Origin: a virus
Direction: 5' to 3' (one strand)
Virus record (IMG/VR): IMGVR_UViG_3300006076_000001
Coordinates: 29,787 to 93,786 of that record
Length of the DNA: 64,000 bases
Shown here: piece by piece, positions 1 to 7,653 of the stretch
Layout: each line of letters starts with the position of its first letter
Position numbering within the stretch: the first letter of the stretch is position 1
Position numbers and translations under genes: made by a program
The notes under the pieces: model-generated
Database searches by the model: none
What the model saw: only the letters and a program-made list of their open reading frames with translations
What the model was told of the DNA's origin: nothing

Positions 1-1105
1 ACTTTCTAGCATAGACTCTATTTTTAACTTTACCTAACTTTTGCCTAATAAAAGATTTAACTATATTATTTTTATATAACCACCAGTCTTCCCAAATGTG
101 TATAAGAGTTATACCTTTATTAGCAAAGTATAATGATTTTTCTTGATGATACTTTTTAGGTTTATTAATATCGGAATGCCAAAAAATACCATTATATTCA
201 AACCCTATGTTTAATTCTGGAATAAACACATCGATTTCATACTTATTATCTTTGTATTTAGTAGTGTTAAAGCCTAATGATTCAATAAATTGTCTAAGCT
301 CTTCTTCCCCTTTAGAATAATTACTAGCACATTTGGGACACCCATATCCAGATAAATGATTATCAATAATTTGTTTAAATTCTCCGTGAATAGGACAAAT
401 AATAGTAACTTCGGTATCTTTTCTTTTATTATAACTCCTATCCCACCAATTTTTACCAACAGGATAAGTGTATTTGTTATTATGAGTTCTAATAGCTCTT
501 TCAATAAACTCTTGATAGGATAATCGTTTGGAATCGTTTGATTTTTCTCTACCACACTCAGGACAACCCTCTCCTCTTAAATGAGCGTTCACACTCTGCA
601 TAAATTCTCCGTGAATAGGACAGATAATGGGGACTTTCTGACTATGATTTTTGTAATTTTCTTGCCACCAGTTATTATCAAAAGGGTATTGATACCTATT
701 ATTATGAACTCTTTTTGCTTTATTAATAAAGTCTTGGTATGATAATCTATGCTTTTTAATTGAGTTTATTCTACCACACTCAGGACAACCTTTACCACTT
801 AAATGACCTAAAATACTCTGTTTAAATTCTCCGTGAATAGGACAGATAATAGGTATCTTTGTATTTTTATCTTTATAATTAATAACAAACCAATCAAATG
901 TAAATTGAGAATAATTGTATCTATTATTATGAGTTTTTTCTAATTTTTCTCTAACCAAATAATATTGGAACTCTTTTGGCAACTTGGAAATAGTAATAGG
1001 GTTTATGGATTTAAGTTTTTCTATTGGTTGTTTGTCTAACCAATCAATCCACTTATTTATATCAGAAAGGTTATCTGTAAGTTGTTTTATTTCTGATAAC
1101 TTCAT
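1..1105 (-). CDS. Homing-endonuclease-like protein with zinc-ribbon repeats and Vsr-like nuclease domain, 3' end cut by window edge
   Basis: About 368 residues are visible and the frame is still open at base 2. The start is ATG at 1103-1105 behind AGGAG (1112-1116). After an N-terminal domain (about residues 1-75, beginning MKLSEIKQLTDN) come three copies of a ~60-residue repeat. Each has a WW or DWF pair, the phrase ICPIHGEF and a CPxC knuckle, as in phage DUF723-type repeats. A Vsr/EDxHD-like nuclease domain follows, with E-I-D-V-F-I-P and FEYNGIFWHSD. It closely matches the gene at 21770-23611, which shows what the missing C-terminus should look like. It follows the capsid gene but has its own promoter. 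Role as a selfish homing nuclease is inferred from the family. Confidence 0.85.
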   Translation of the reverse strand, partial: MKLSEIKQLTDNLSDINKWIDWLDKQPIEKLKSINPITISKLPKEFQYYLVREKLEKTHNNRYNYSQFTFDWFVINYKDKNTKIPIICPIHGEFKQSILGHLSGKGCPECGRINSIKKHRLSYQDFINKAKRVHNNRYQYPFDNNWWQENYKNHSQKVPIICPIHGEFMQSVNAHLRGEGCPECGREKSNDSKRLSYQEFIERAIRTHNNKYTYPVGKNWWDRSYNKRKDTEVTIICPIHGEFKQIIDNHLSGYGCPKCASNYSKGEEELRQFIESLGFNTTKYKDNKYEIDVFIPELNIGFEYNGIFWHSDINKPKKYHQEKSLYFANKGITLIHIWEDWWLYKNNIVKSFIRQKLGKVKNRVYARK

Positions 1106-1134
1106 ATTATTCTCCTATTTTTCTTTCTGACTCT

Positions 1135-1163
1135 TTTATAACAATAAATTAAATTGGATTTAA
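1135..1163 (-). promoter_or_regulatory. Phage-type promoter for the endonuclease gene
   Basis: On the minus strand this reads TTAAATC, 16 bases, then TATAAA, matching the consensus seen at more than ten other places in this window. It lies between the terminator after the capsid gene and the endonuclease start, so the endonuclease is its own transcription unit. Confidence 0.6.
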
Positions 1164-1178
1164 TAGTGAAAAGAAGAA

Positions 1179-1195
1179 AATCCTCAAAGAGGATT
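1179..1195 (-). terminator. Rho-independent terminator after the major capsid gene
   Basis: A perfect 7-bp stem AATCCTC/GAGGATT with a 3-base loop overlaps the capsid gene stop. In the minus-strand RNA it is followed by TTTTCTTCTTTTC. This is the clearest terminator in the window and ends the scaffold/decoration/capsid operon. Confidence 0.75.
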
Positions 1196-2060
1196 AGCTT
1201 AGTTTAATAGCTGCTACTGCGTGGTCTTGTAAGAAGATTCCAATAGCTTCAAATACACTGAAACCAATAGTTCTATTTGCAGGGTTATCTGCGTTAATGC
1301 TTGTTAAGCTAATAGCTTCTACTAATCTTCCTACATATTCAGGCTCTGCTGTTACGAAAATGTAATTAGTTGGAACTGCTCTACTTACATTAACTTTAGC
1401 ACCTAATACTGTTCCAACTACACCCGCTTGCACGATTTCACTCACAGTAACTGGTTCAAATAAGTCTTTTAGCACTTTTCTTAGAGTAGTTAATTGTGCT
1501 CCATTAATAAACATATTAACTACTTTATTTCCTCCGTGTCTTTCTACAAGGCTAAATAAGTCACTAATATGGTCTAAAGAAATTGTGTTGCTTTTTACTG
1601 GCATTACAGGGTTTGTAGCATTATTTGCTTCAACCGCTTTTTTCATCATACCAAAAATTCTTTTATCTTCTGCTAAGAAAATATCTTGTCTTGTTCTTTG
1701 TTTTACCCTGCTTTCAAGGTCGTATCTTTTTTGTTGAACTTCAGTGTATGGGATTTCAACTAAAGTTGCGATTTCAAAAGTTGGTACGAATACTCTATCT
1801 ACACCTGTTAAAATTTGTTTTACGCTTTCACCATCTTCTGCAATAACAAGAGCATTTGTATCAATATCTTTATCATAATATGGTAGTTCTCCCTTTCCAA
1901 GTGGGTCTACTACAAATGTTCTTCTACCTACAGCTTCATAATCTCTAAATTGTTTTAGCGGAGCATTCATTTCAGCCGCTAAAAGTTTTCTACCCTCTGC
2001 ACTTCTTAATAGAGAAGCGATTCTAGCTTTTCTTTGTTCTGCTGTTAATGTTTTTGGCAT
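1194..2060 (-). CDS. Probable major capsid protein (HK97-fold type)
   Basis: 288 residues. The layout fits a major capsid protein of a large myovirus: a basic helical N-terminus (MPKTLTAEQRKARIASLL), an E-loop-like segment, a long helical region with QKRYDLESRVKQRTRQD, and a C-terminal segment ending IFLQDHAVAAIKL. It is the last gene of an operon behind scaffold-like and decoration-like genes and is followed directly by a strong terminator, as expected for a highly expressed capsid gene. The call rests on overall pattern and gene order; no single catalytic motif can confirm it. Confidence 0.75.
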   Translation of the reverse strand: MPKTLTAEQRKARIASLLRSAEGRKLLAAEMNAPLKQFRDYEAVGRRTFVVDPLGKGELPYYDKDIDTNALVIAEDGESVKQILTGVDRVFVPTFEIATLVEIPYTEVQQKRYDLESRVKQRTRQDIFLAEDKRIFGMMKKAVEANNATNPVMPVKSNTISLDHISDLFSLVERHGGNKVVNMFINGAQLTTLRKVLKDLFEPVTVSEIVQAGVVGTVLGAKVNVSRAVPTNYIFVTAEPEYVGRLVEAISLTSINADNPANRTIGFSVFEAIGIFLQDHAVAAIKLS

Positions 2061-2071
2061 CTCTCAACTCC

Positions 2072-2530
2072 TTATATAAAGAATCTAATTTTTACTGTTT
2101 TGTCAGTAGCACTATTAGCACTTCTTGCTACCGCAACCGCAACTGAATTATTAGATGGTTTATTTTTAGTTAAAAGACCTTTATTATTATCTTTACCAAT
2201 GTAAAGTAGGTCTCCAGCTTTAATATCAGTTTCAACTACTTGGTCTGTTTCTGCAACACCACCACCCATTACAATAGCTAATTTACCAGTAGCTACTGAT
2301 GCTTGGTTAGTTCCATATTGAGATACTGCATCGTGAACGATGAAACCTGCATCTACATCTCCGTCTTCAGCTAATTCAACATAACCATTTTTTACAGTTG
2401 CAACTCTACCTGAAACCAAACTTCTTAGATAATCAGATTGTAAATCTGTATTTAAATCACCAGTTAATTTAGCTGGGTTAAGTTCATTGCTTCCGTCAAT
2501 TGCCCCAAATATATATGCTAACTTTAACAT
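2072..2530 (-). CDS. Probable capsid decoration / cement protein
   Basis: 152 residues, rich in Gly, Val and Asp, with a beta-strand-like pattern (GKLAIVMGGG, IKAGDLLYIG, VKIRFFI). Small beta-rich proteins between scaffold and major capsid genes usually coat or stabilise the head (DUF2190-like). Its ATG overlaps the stop of the upstream scaffold-like gene, and 11 bases separate it from the capsid gene, so the three should be co-translated. Function is inferred from position and fold pattern. Confidence 0.55.
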   Translation of the reverse strand: MLKLAYIFGAIDGSNELNPAKLTGDLNTDLQSDYLRSLVSGRVATVKNGYVELAEDGDVDAGFIVHDAVSQYGTNQASVATGKLAIVMGGGVAETDQVVETDIKAGDLLYIGKDNNKGLLTKNKPSNNSVAVAVARSANSATDKTVKIRFFI

Positions 2531-3270
2531 TATTTACCTCCTCCTATGAAATCGAATAATCCAGTTACACCACTTGTAGGCATTTTTTTATTAACTACTT
2601 TTTTAGCAACTGCTGGTTTTCTTTTAGTTGCTTTTGGTTTTTTTGATGCTGTAACTGCTGGTTGAGCTTCTTCATCTTCTTGGTCGTCTTCTTCGTCACC
2701 CTCTTCTTCAACCATTACATCATCACCATTGCCAAATAAATCTTCTGCGTCCTCGTGGTCTCCCTCAAAGTCTTCTGGAAGTTCTCCGTGACCCTCATCT
2801 ACATCTGCTACACCATCATTATCTTGGTCGTCTTCATCTGCATCTTCAACCATTACATCATCATTTTCATCATCTGCTGGTTGAGTTTCTTCATCACCAC
2901 CTAATTCTTGAAGCACATCATCAACTGTAACCTCTTCCCCGTCATCTTCTGCATCTTCTTCTGAAGTTTTACATTTAGCAATTGCTGATTTTAGTAAATC
3001 AACTTTTGTAGCAAGGATTGCTGTATCTTCAAGTAAATCTGCTGTTCCTTTATCTAAACTTGATAAAGCTTCAACTGTAGCAACTTTGTCTTTCACATTT
3101 GCATAAAGTCTTTGTAAGTCTGTAGCCATTTTATCTAATTCAGCTGAAATTTTTTTGTGGTCTTTTGCCACTTTTGCCACTGCTAACACTCTATCTAATT
3201 TTTTATCCATAGCTGTTAAAGCTTTTTGAGCTTTAGCCACTGTCCTTTTGGCAATCAATGGTTTTGGCAT
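2530..3270 (-). CDS. Highly acidic coiled-coil protein, probable scaffold / prohead core
   Basis: 246 residues. Residues ~1-105 are basic to neutral and helical (QKALTAMDKKLDRVLAVAK). Residues ~105-210 are extremely acidic, with two related DDVMVE blocks and the calcium-loop-like DQDNDGVADVDE. The tail is basic (KKPKATKRKPAVAKK) and ends LFDFIGGGK. Charged, low-complexity proteins just ahead of decoration and capsid genes are usually internal scaffolds. The N-terminus MPKPLIA resembles MPKTLTA of the capsid protein. It is the first gene of the capsid operon. Confidence 0.55.
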   Translation of the reverse strand: MPKPLIAKRTVAKAQKALTAMDKKLDRVLAVAKVAKDHKKISAELDKMATDLQRLYANVKDKVATVEALSSLDKGTADLLEDTAILATKVDLLKSAIAKCKTSEEDAEDDGEEVTVDDVLQELGGDEETQPADDENDDVMVEDADEDDQDNDGVADVDEGHGELPEDFEGDHEDAEDLFGNGDDVMVEEEGDEEDDQEDEEAQPAVTASKKPKATKRKPAVAKKVVNKKMPTSGVTGLFDFIGGGK

Positions 3271-3298
3271 TTTGATTACTCCTTTACTAAATTTTGAA

Positions 3299-3327
3299 TT
3301 TACATAACATATTGATTTAAAACTTAA
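3299..3327 (-). promoter_or_regulatory. Probable promoter of the capsid operon
   Basis: The minus strand reads TTAAGTT, 16 bases, TGTAAA. It is a one-step variant of the TTAAAAA-N16-TATAAA consensus and sits about 30 bases before the scaffold-like gene start. Confidence 0.5.
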
Positions 3328-3370
3328 AAAAGAAAGTTGTAGATTATTGGAAAAATAAGGAGGGACTGGC

Positions 3371-3985
3371 TCAGAGAGGGTTTATGTCTATTAACTCTCT
3401 CTTAAACCTACTTTTATCTGGTAAAACCAAAATTAATGTGTCTTTTCCTTTCTCTAAGGATTGTAATTTAGGTAATAATTTTATAAACTCATCATAAGAA
3501 TTAATAATTATTTCTTTTGTAATAGGCTTGGTTTGTTGATGTGTTTCTTCTTTATCTATATCAGAAGATATGTCTTCTTGTGTTTTTTCTTTGTCTTCCT
3601 TGCATTCTGTAGCATTATTAGCTATATTAGTAGCTGGATTATCTTTATGTGGCTCTTCTTGATTTTCTTTAAACCCATTTTCTAATAATTGCCACTTCAT
3701 AATCTCCAAATGATAAGTGTATGGATTTAAAGATGATGTAGCGGTGTAACTACCCCATTTATCATACTCCACATCAAATTTAAAAGTGATATACGGATAG
3801 CCAACTTGGTTAAACACTTTTTGTAATTCAATAATTCTAACCATTTGTAAAGCTAAAGGTTGATGTAAAAATCTATCCATTATATTCACGATTTCATCGT
3901 GCACCGAAAAATTATTAATAAATAAGTCCTGATGTAAATTTAACATAACCTCTTTCATTGTTTTATCTAACTTAATCAATGGCAT
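3371..3985 (-). CDS. Unknown protein carrying the dispersed in-frame repeat
   Basis: 204 residues; I do not recognise a family. The N-terminal ~105 residues (DEIVNIMDRFLHQPLALQMV, FKFDVEYDKWGSY) look globular. Residues ~117-142 (ATNIANNATECKEDKEKTQ and following) are encoded by a copy of the dispersed element also found at 41111 and 57579. The C-terminus has an EFIKLLPKLQSLEKGKDTLIL segment. The repeat sits between the two apparent domains, as if it were a tolerated linker. Confidence 0.75.
   Translation of the reverse strand: MPLIKLDKTMKEVMLNLHQDLFINNFSVHDEIVNIMDRFLHQPLALQMVRIIELQKVFNQVGYPYITFKFDVEYDKWGSYTATSSLNPYTYHLEIMKWQLLENGFKENQEEPHKDNPATNIANNATECKEDKEKTQEDISSDIDKEETHQQTKPITKEIIINSYDEFIKLLPKLQSLEKGKDTLILVLPDKSRFKRELIDINPL
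3561..3635. repeat. Dispersed palindromic element, copy A (in CDS)
   Basis: 75 bases, gap-free alignable with copies at 41111-41185 and 57579-57653. It ends in the 16-bp core AGCTATATTAGTAGCT (3620-3635), a hairpin with AGCTA/TAGCT arms, and is translated in frame. Confidence 0.8.
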
Positions 3986-4032
3986 TTTATTGTCTCCTTA
4001 ATAATTTTTTTTCTATTTCTTTGATTGTCATC

Positions 4033-4863
4033 TTAAAAAATCTTTTCTAAGTTCCATTTTTCTATAAAATCGACTGGGAATGATACCAATCTATCTAATT
4101 CTAAAATTACTTGTTCTCCGTCATAAACAATAAATTTATGTGAGCCATCTGGTAAAGCATCTAACTCTTTTTCTAACTGCTCTTTGTCTATCTTATCAAA
4201 TTTATCTTTAGATAGACCTATTATTCTTGTGTATGGTTTATAGGTATGTTTTAAGTCCCCAAACATTCTATTTAGTCTATTTTTTTCAATCCACTTATTT
4301 ATAGCCGTAATGATGAGAATCAATTGGATAGCTGATGCACTCTGAATTGGAAAGTTCATCGCTAATCTCTCAGCTTGGGATTTAAGAGACCAATATTTCT
4401 TTCTAAGTTTTGGGTCGGCTTTTTCCTCTGGAGTAATTTTTCTTGTAGCCATAGGTAAATATCTTTTTGAGCCAAAAATGTTATCTGTGTACCCCTCAGT
4501 TTTTACTCTTTCTTTTTGAAATTTATGTAATACTTTAAGTCTTGATAGATTAGAATAAAATCTATTAATAATTTCATTTGCTTCCTCTTTTGATATACCT
4601 ACTTTTTGAGAGACTGTGTATTCAGTTCCACCATATAATAAAGCTAACCCGACTGTTTTAGCAATAGCCCTCATTTCATTTTTGAATTTATGATATGCCT
4701 CTTTATTACCAGTTGCTTCATACTCCCTAACCAATTTATCAAACTCTTCTCCATAAATGGATAAAGCATTGGCACTATGGAAGTCTCCTATATAAGTTTT
4801 TGGAGTATCATCTTTATAATCTTTTAATTCCTCAAAAATCTTACTTAACTTAGCTTTATCCAT
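4033..4863 (-). CDS. Family A DNA polymerase, C-terminal fragment (motifs B and C)
   Basis: 276 residues. It begins at the segment after motif A (GDFHSANALSIYG, matching DIHTATA of Pol I). It has motif B as R65-AIA-K69-x7-YG and a Q/S-A-rich O-helix-side motif (FPIQSASAIQL). Motif C is VYDGE, where most relatives have HDE; the catalytic Asp is D248. The DxSxxE motif A is absent from both this fragment and the N-terminal fragment at 13881-15599. The start has AAAGGAGCAAATAATG. It may be DpoZ-like given the PurZ-like enzyme in this phage, but that is inference. Confidence 0.85.
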   Translation of the reverse strand: MDKAKLSKIFEELKDYKDDTPKTYIGDFHSANALSIYGEEFDKLVREYEATGNKEAYHKFKNEMRAIAKTVGLALLYGGTEYTVSQKVGISKEEANEIINRFYSNLSRLKVLHKFQKERVKTEGYTDNIFGSKRYLPMATRKITPEEKADPKLRKKYWSLKSQAERLAMNFPIQSASAIQLILIITAINKWIEKNRLNRMFGDLKHTYKPYTRIIGLSKDKFDKIDKEQLEKELDALPDGSHKFIVYDGEQVILELDRLVSFPVDFIEKWNLEKIF

Positions 4864-5242
4864 TATTTGCTCCTTTTACTCCTACATTTGTAATTTTATT
4901 TATCTCCCACATTTTATTTTCCGAATGAAAAGTAAATACATAGTTAATGTCTCTATCAAAGAAATATTGTTTATCTCTATCACAAACTGGTATTTTTTCT
5001 GGATTTAGATTTAAGAAAGAATACAAAGTGTAAATGTTAAGTGGGGTTATTTTTAACCCTCTTGTATCTTCATTAAATGAGACCTCAAAATCTAAATGAC
5101 TTTTATCATACCCTAAATCTAAACATACAGATAATAAATCAGAGTGTATTTGATGTATTAAAAAATTAGTATAAATGGCACATTCATACTTATTTAACAC
5201 TTTCTGAATCTCTAACCTTAACTGAAATTTAGTTTTATCCAT
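4856..5242 (-). CDS. Unknown 128-residue protein
   Basis: No family recognised. It begins MDKTKFQLRLEIQKVLNKYE and ends KGANNG. Its start junction GGAGCAAATAATGGATAAA is repeated exactly at the start of the next gene (polymerase C fragment). It overlaps the downstream start by 8 bases and the upstream endonuclease stop by 8 bases. I infer it entered or was duplicated together with the endonuclease upstream. Mixed alpha/beta look, cytoplasmic. Confidence 0.7.
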   Translation of the reverse strand: MDKTKFQLRLEIQKVLNKYECAIYTNFLIHQIHSDLLSVCLDLGYDKSHLDFEVSFNEDTRGLKITPLNIYTLYSFLNLNPEKIPVCDRDKQYFFDRDINYVFTFHSENKMWEINKITNVGVKGANNG

Positions 5243-6566
5243 TATTTGCTCCTATTTCTGATTTCACTAAATCAATAATTGTTTTCTTTATTTCCTCATC
5301 AGTCTTATAATATGGTATTCTAATTAATTTAATTTTGTTATCTTTTGCAAAAGTATCTTTAATTTTATCTCTTTGTTTAATTTTTTCAAATCCTATTTTT
5401 CCACCCCAATTATCAACTGGCTCAAAATGTTGTTTTCCGTCATACTCAATAAAGGTGTTATAATCTGGAAGATAGAAATCAAAATAATAATTTGAATCAT
5501 TAATTTTAACTCTGTATTGATGAATATAATTAACACCTAATTCATCTAAAATTGATTGAATAAATAACTCTCCTTTTGAAGTATTACATTTAGGACAGCC
5601 GTGATTGTTTAAATGATTGTCTATCCTTTGATAAAACAATTCGTGTTGAGGACAAACAATTGGGATTTTTTGTTTATTATTTTGATAATTACTCTGCCAC
5701 CAATCCAATGATGGATAGGTATATCTATCTCCGTGAGTTTGGATAGCACTCTTAATAAAGTCTTGATATGATAATCTATGATTGTTTTCCAGCTTTTCTC
5801 TACCACATTTGAGACAACCTCTACCCTGTAAATGACTTTCTACACTTTGATAAAATAAGCCGTGAATGGGACAGATAATAGGTATTTGGGTAGAGTTATT
5901 TTTGTAATTTTCTTGCCACCAATTAGCATCAATTGGGTAGATATAAAAATCATTATGGATTTTAGTGGCTTTATTAATAAACTCTTCATAAGATAATCGT
6001 TTAAAATCTTCTGATTTCTTTCTCCCACATTTGGGACAACCTCTACCCTGTAAATGTTTAGCTATTTTTTGTTTAAATTCTCCGTGAATAGAACAAACAA
6101 TTGGAATATAAGTTGATTGTAAAGTTTTGTAGTTTTCTTGCCACCAATTTTCATCAAAAGGATAGATGTATTTATTATTGTGAATCTTATTTGTTCTATC
6201 TATAAACTCTTTATAAGACATTTTTAAAGTGTTTTTACCACATTTAGGACAGCCATATAATTGATGGTTAGTAACACTTTGATAAAATAAGCCGTGAGTA
6301 GGACAAACAATTGGGACTTTAGTGTTTTTATCTTTATAATTGGAAATAAACCAATCCAATGTAAATTGAGAATAGTTGTATCTATTTTTATGAACTTTTC
6401 TAAATTTCTCTAAAATCAAATGGTATTGAAACTCTTTTGGTAATTTAGAAATGGTTGATGATTTTATTGATTTTAAATCATTAAAAGAGAGGTTTTGGAG
6501 AAGTCCTCTCCACTTATCTAAATTAGATAAGTTGTCTGTAAGTTGTTTAATTTCTTTCAAATTCAT
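5235..6566 (-). CDS. Homing-endonuclease-like protein with zinc-ribbon repeats and PD-(D/E)XK-like nuclease
   Basis: 443 residues. After the family N-terminal domain (MNLKEIKQLTDNLSNLDKW) come five repeats, each with WW or DWF, a CP.HG.F phrase and a CxxCG knuckle. The C-terminal nuclease domain has YYFDFYLPDY, FIEYDGKQHF and KLIRIPYYKTDEEI, a restriction-enzyme-like D...E-x-D-G arrangement. The same nuclease domain is fused to NrdB in the gene just upstream. Frame and knuckles are intact, so it is probably active. DNA cleavage specificity is unknown. Confidence 0.85.
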   Translation of the reverse strand: MNLKEIKQLTDNLSNLDKWRGLLQNLSFNDLKSIKSSTISKLPKEFQYHLILEKFRKVHKNRYNYSQFTLDWFISNYKDKNTKVPIVCPTHGLFYQSVTNHQLYGCPKCGKNTLKMSYKEFIDRTNKIHNNKYIYPFDENWWQENYKTLQSTYIPIVCSIHGEFKQKIAKHLQGRGCPKCGRKKSEDFKRLSYEEFINKATKIHNDFYIYPIDANWWQENYKNNSTQIPIICPIHGLFYQSVESHLQGRGCLKCGREKLENNHRLSYQDFIKSAIQTHGDRYTYPSLDWWQSNYQNNKQKIPIVCPQHELFYQRIDNHLNNHGCPKCNTSKGELFIQSILDELGVNYIHQYRVKINDSNYYFDFYLPDYNTFIEYDGKQHFEPVDNWGGKIGFEKIKQRDKIKDTFAKDNKIKLIRIPYYKTDEEIKKTIIDLVKSEIGANNG

Positions 6567-6576
6567 TTAAACTCTT

Positions 6577-7653
6577 TTAATCAAAGAGGTCATCTACATC
6601 TACTGCTTTTTTATTTCCAGTGCTTCTTTCGAAAGAATAATCAGTTACTGTATTAGTAAATGGGTTTGTATCTCTAACTTTCATTGATGATGAATCTTCT
6701 GCTTCAAATCTATCATCATATCTTTTGTAAGGGTTTTCTGTGTAAGAACTATAAGGGTTATTTGAAATACCTATCTCTCTAAGTCTTTTATTAGCTAAAA
6801 ATCTTGTATATTTTTCTATGATTGCATCAGAGAAACCTACAATTGGAGCAAGAATATCTTTACTAAATTGTTCTTCTAATTCTACTCCTTTTCTCATTTC
6901 TTCAATAACCATTTCCTCATCAAAGAAATCTGGGTATATTGCTCTTATCTCTTTAATTAAGTTTCTATATAGGATTAGATGTGAAACTTCGTCTCTATTG
7001 ATTAAGTAAATCATATCTGCGGTAGACCTCATTAGTCCTTTCTCAGCAAGAATGTAAAAGAACTTAAATCCATTATAAAAATAAAGTCCCTCTAAAATAT
7101 AATCACCAATAATAGCTCTAGCAAAAGTTCTATCAGTAGGGTTATCTGCGAAATCCTGATAAATTTGAGCTATATATCCATTTCTTTCTTTAAGTAATTC
7201 GTGAGTTCTCCAAAAGTCATAGATTTGTTTCTTCTCCTCTGGAGTAGGTATTACAGTCTCAATACAAGTAGAATAAGCCTGAGAATGTATGTCTTCTTGA
7301 AAAGCTTGGAAAACTAATAAAGATGTTACATCTGGAGCTGTGATGTATGAAGCAAACTGAAATGGATTGATTGTTTGAATTGAATCTAAAAACACTAAAA
7401 ATGACAGAATACCATTATATCCTCTTTGAACTTCTGGTAATAAGTTAGGATATTGTCTAGCATCTTCATAGAACTCTATATCCTCTGGAAACCAAATGTC
7501 CTTTCTCATTTTAGTTCTTAAATCTTGATACCATTTTTTATTTGCATATTTACCAAAGTTATGAGTAGCCAATCCAGTTGTATTAGCACCAATAATATCA
7601 TTTTTAAATGAATCTCCCTCTGGATTCCATAGTCTTCTTTTTTTAATCCTCAT
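6577..7653 (-). CDS. nrdB: Ribonucleotide reductase beta subunit, internal start within the fusion
   Basis: ATG at 7651-7653 follows AAAGGAG at 7662-7668 with 8 bases of spacing, a near-ideal ribosome site. It would give a 358-residue NrdB, the usual family size. The protein holds the di-iron and tyrosyl radical centre that NrdA (25343-27682) needs to reduce ribonucleoside diphosphates. Sequence alone cannot tell whether the fusion, the short form or both are made. Confidence 0.75.
   Translation of the reverse strand: MRIKKRRLWNPEGDSFKNDIIGANTTGLATHNFGKYANKKWYQDLRTKMRKDIWFPEDIEFYEDARQYPNLLPEVQRGYNGILSFLVFLDSIQTINPFQFASYITAPDVTSLLVFQAFQEDIHSQAYSTCIETVIPTPEEKKQIYDFWRTHELLKERNGYIAQIYQDFADNPTDRTFARAIIGDYILEGLYFYNGFKFFYILAEKGLMRSTADMIYLINRDEVSHLILYRNLIKEIRAIYPDFFDEEMVIEEMRKGVELEEQFSKDILAPIVGFSDAIIEKYTRFLANKRLREIGISNNPYSSYTENPYKRYDDRFEAEDSSSMKVRDTNPFTNTVTDYSFERSTGNKKAVDVDDLFD

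Noticed and set aside
1625-1846. Plus-strand open frames here and at many other places (for example 17396-17665, 30074-30355, 31648-31953)
   Set aside because: They run opposite to well-supported genes, lack ribosome sites and have the composition of complementary shadows. No plus-strand protein gene is supported in the window.
4000-4029. 14-codon open frame before the gene at 3371-3985
   Set aside because: Too short, no ribosome site, and it is probably just leader sequence.
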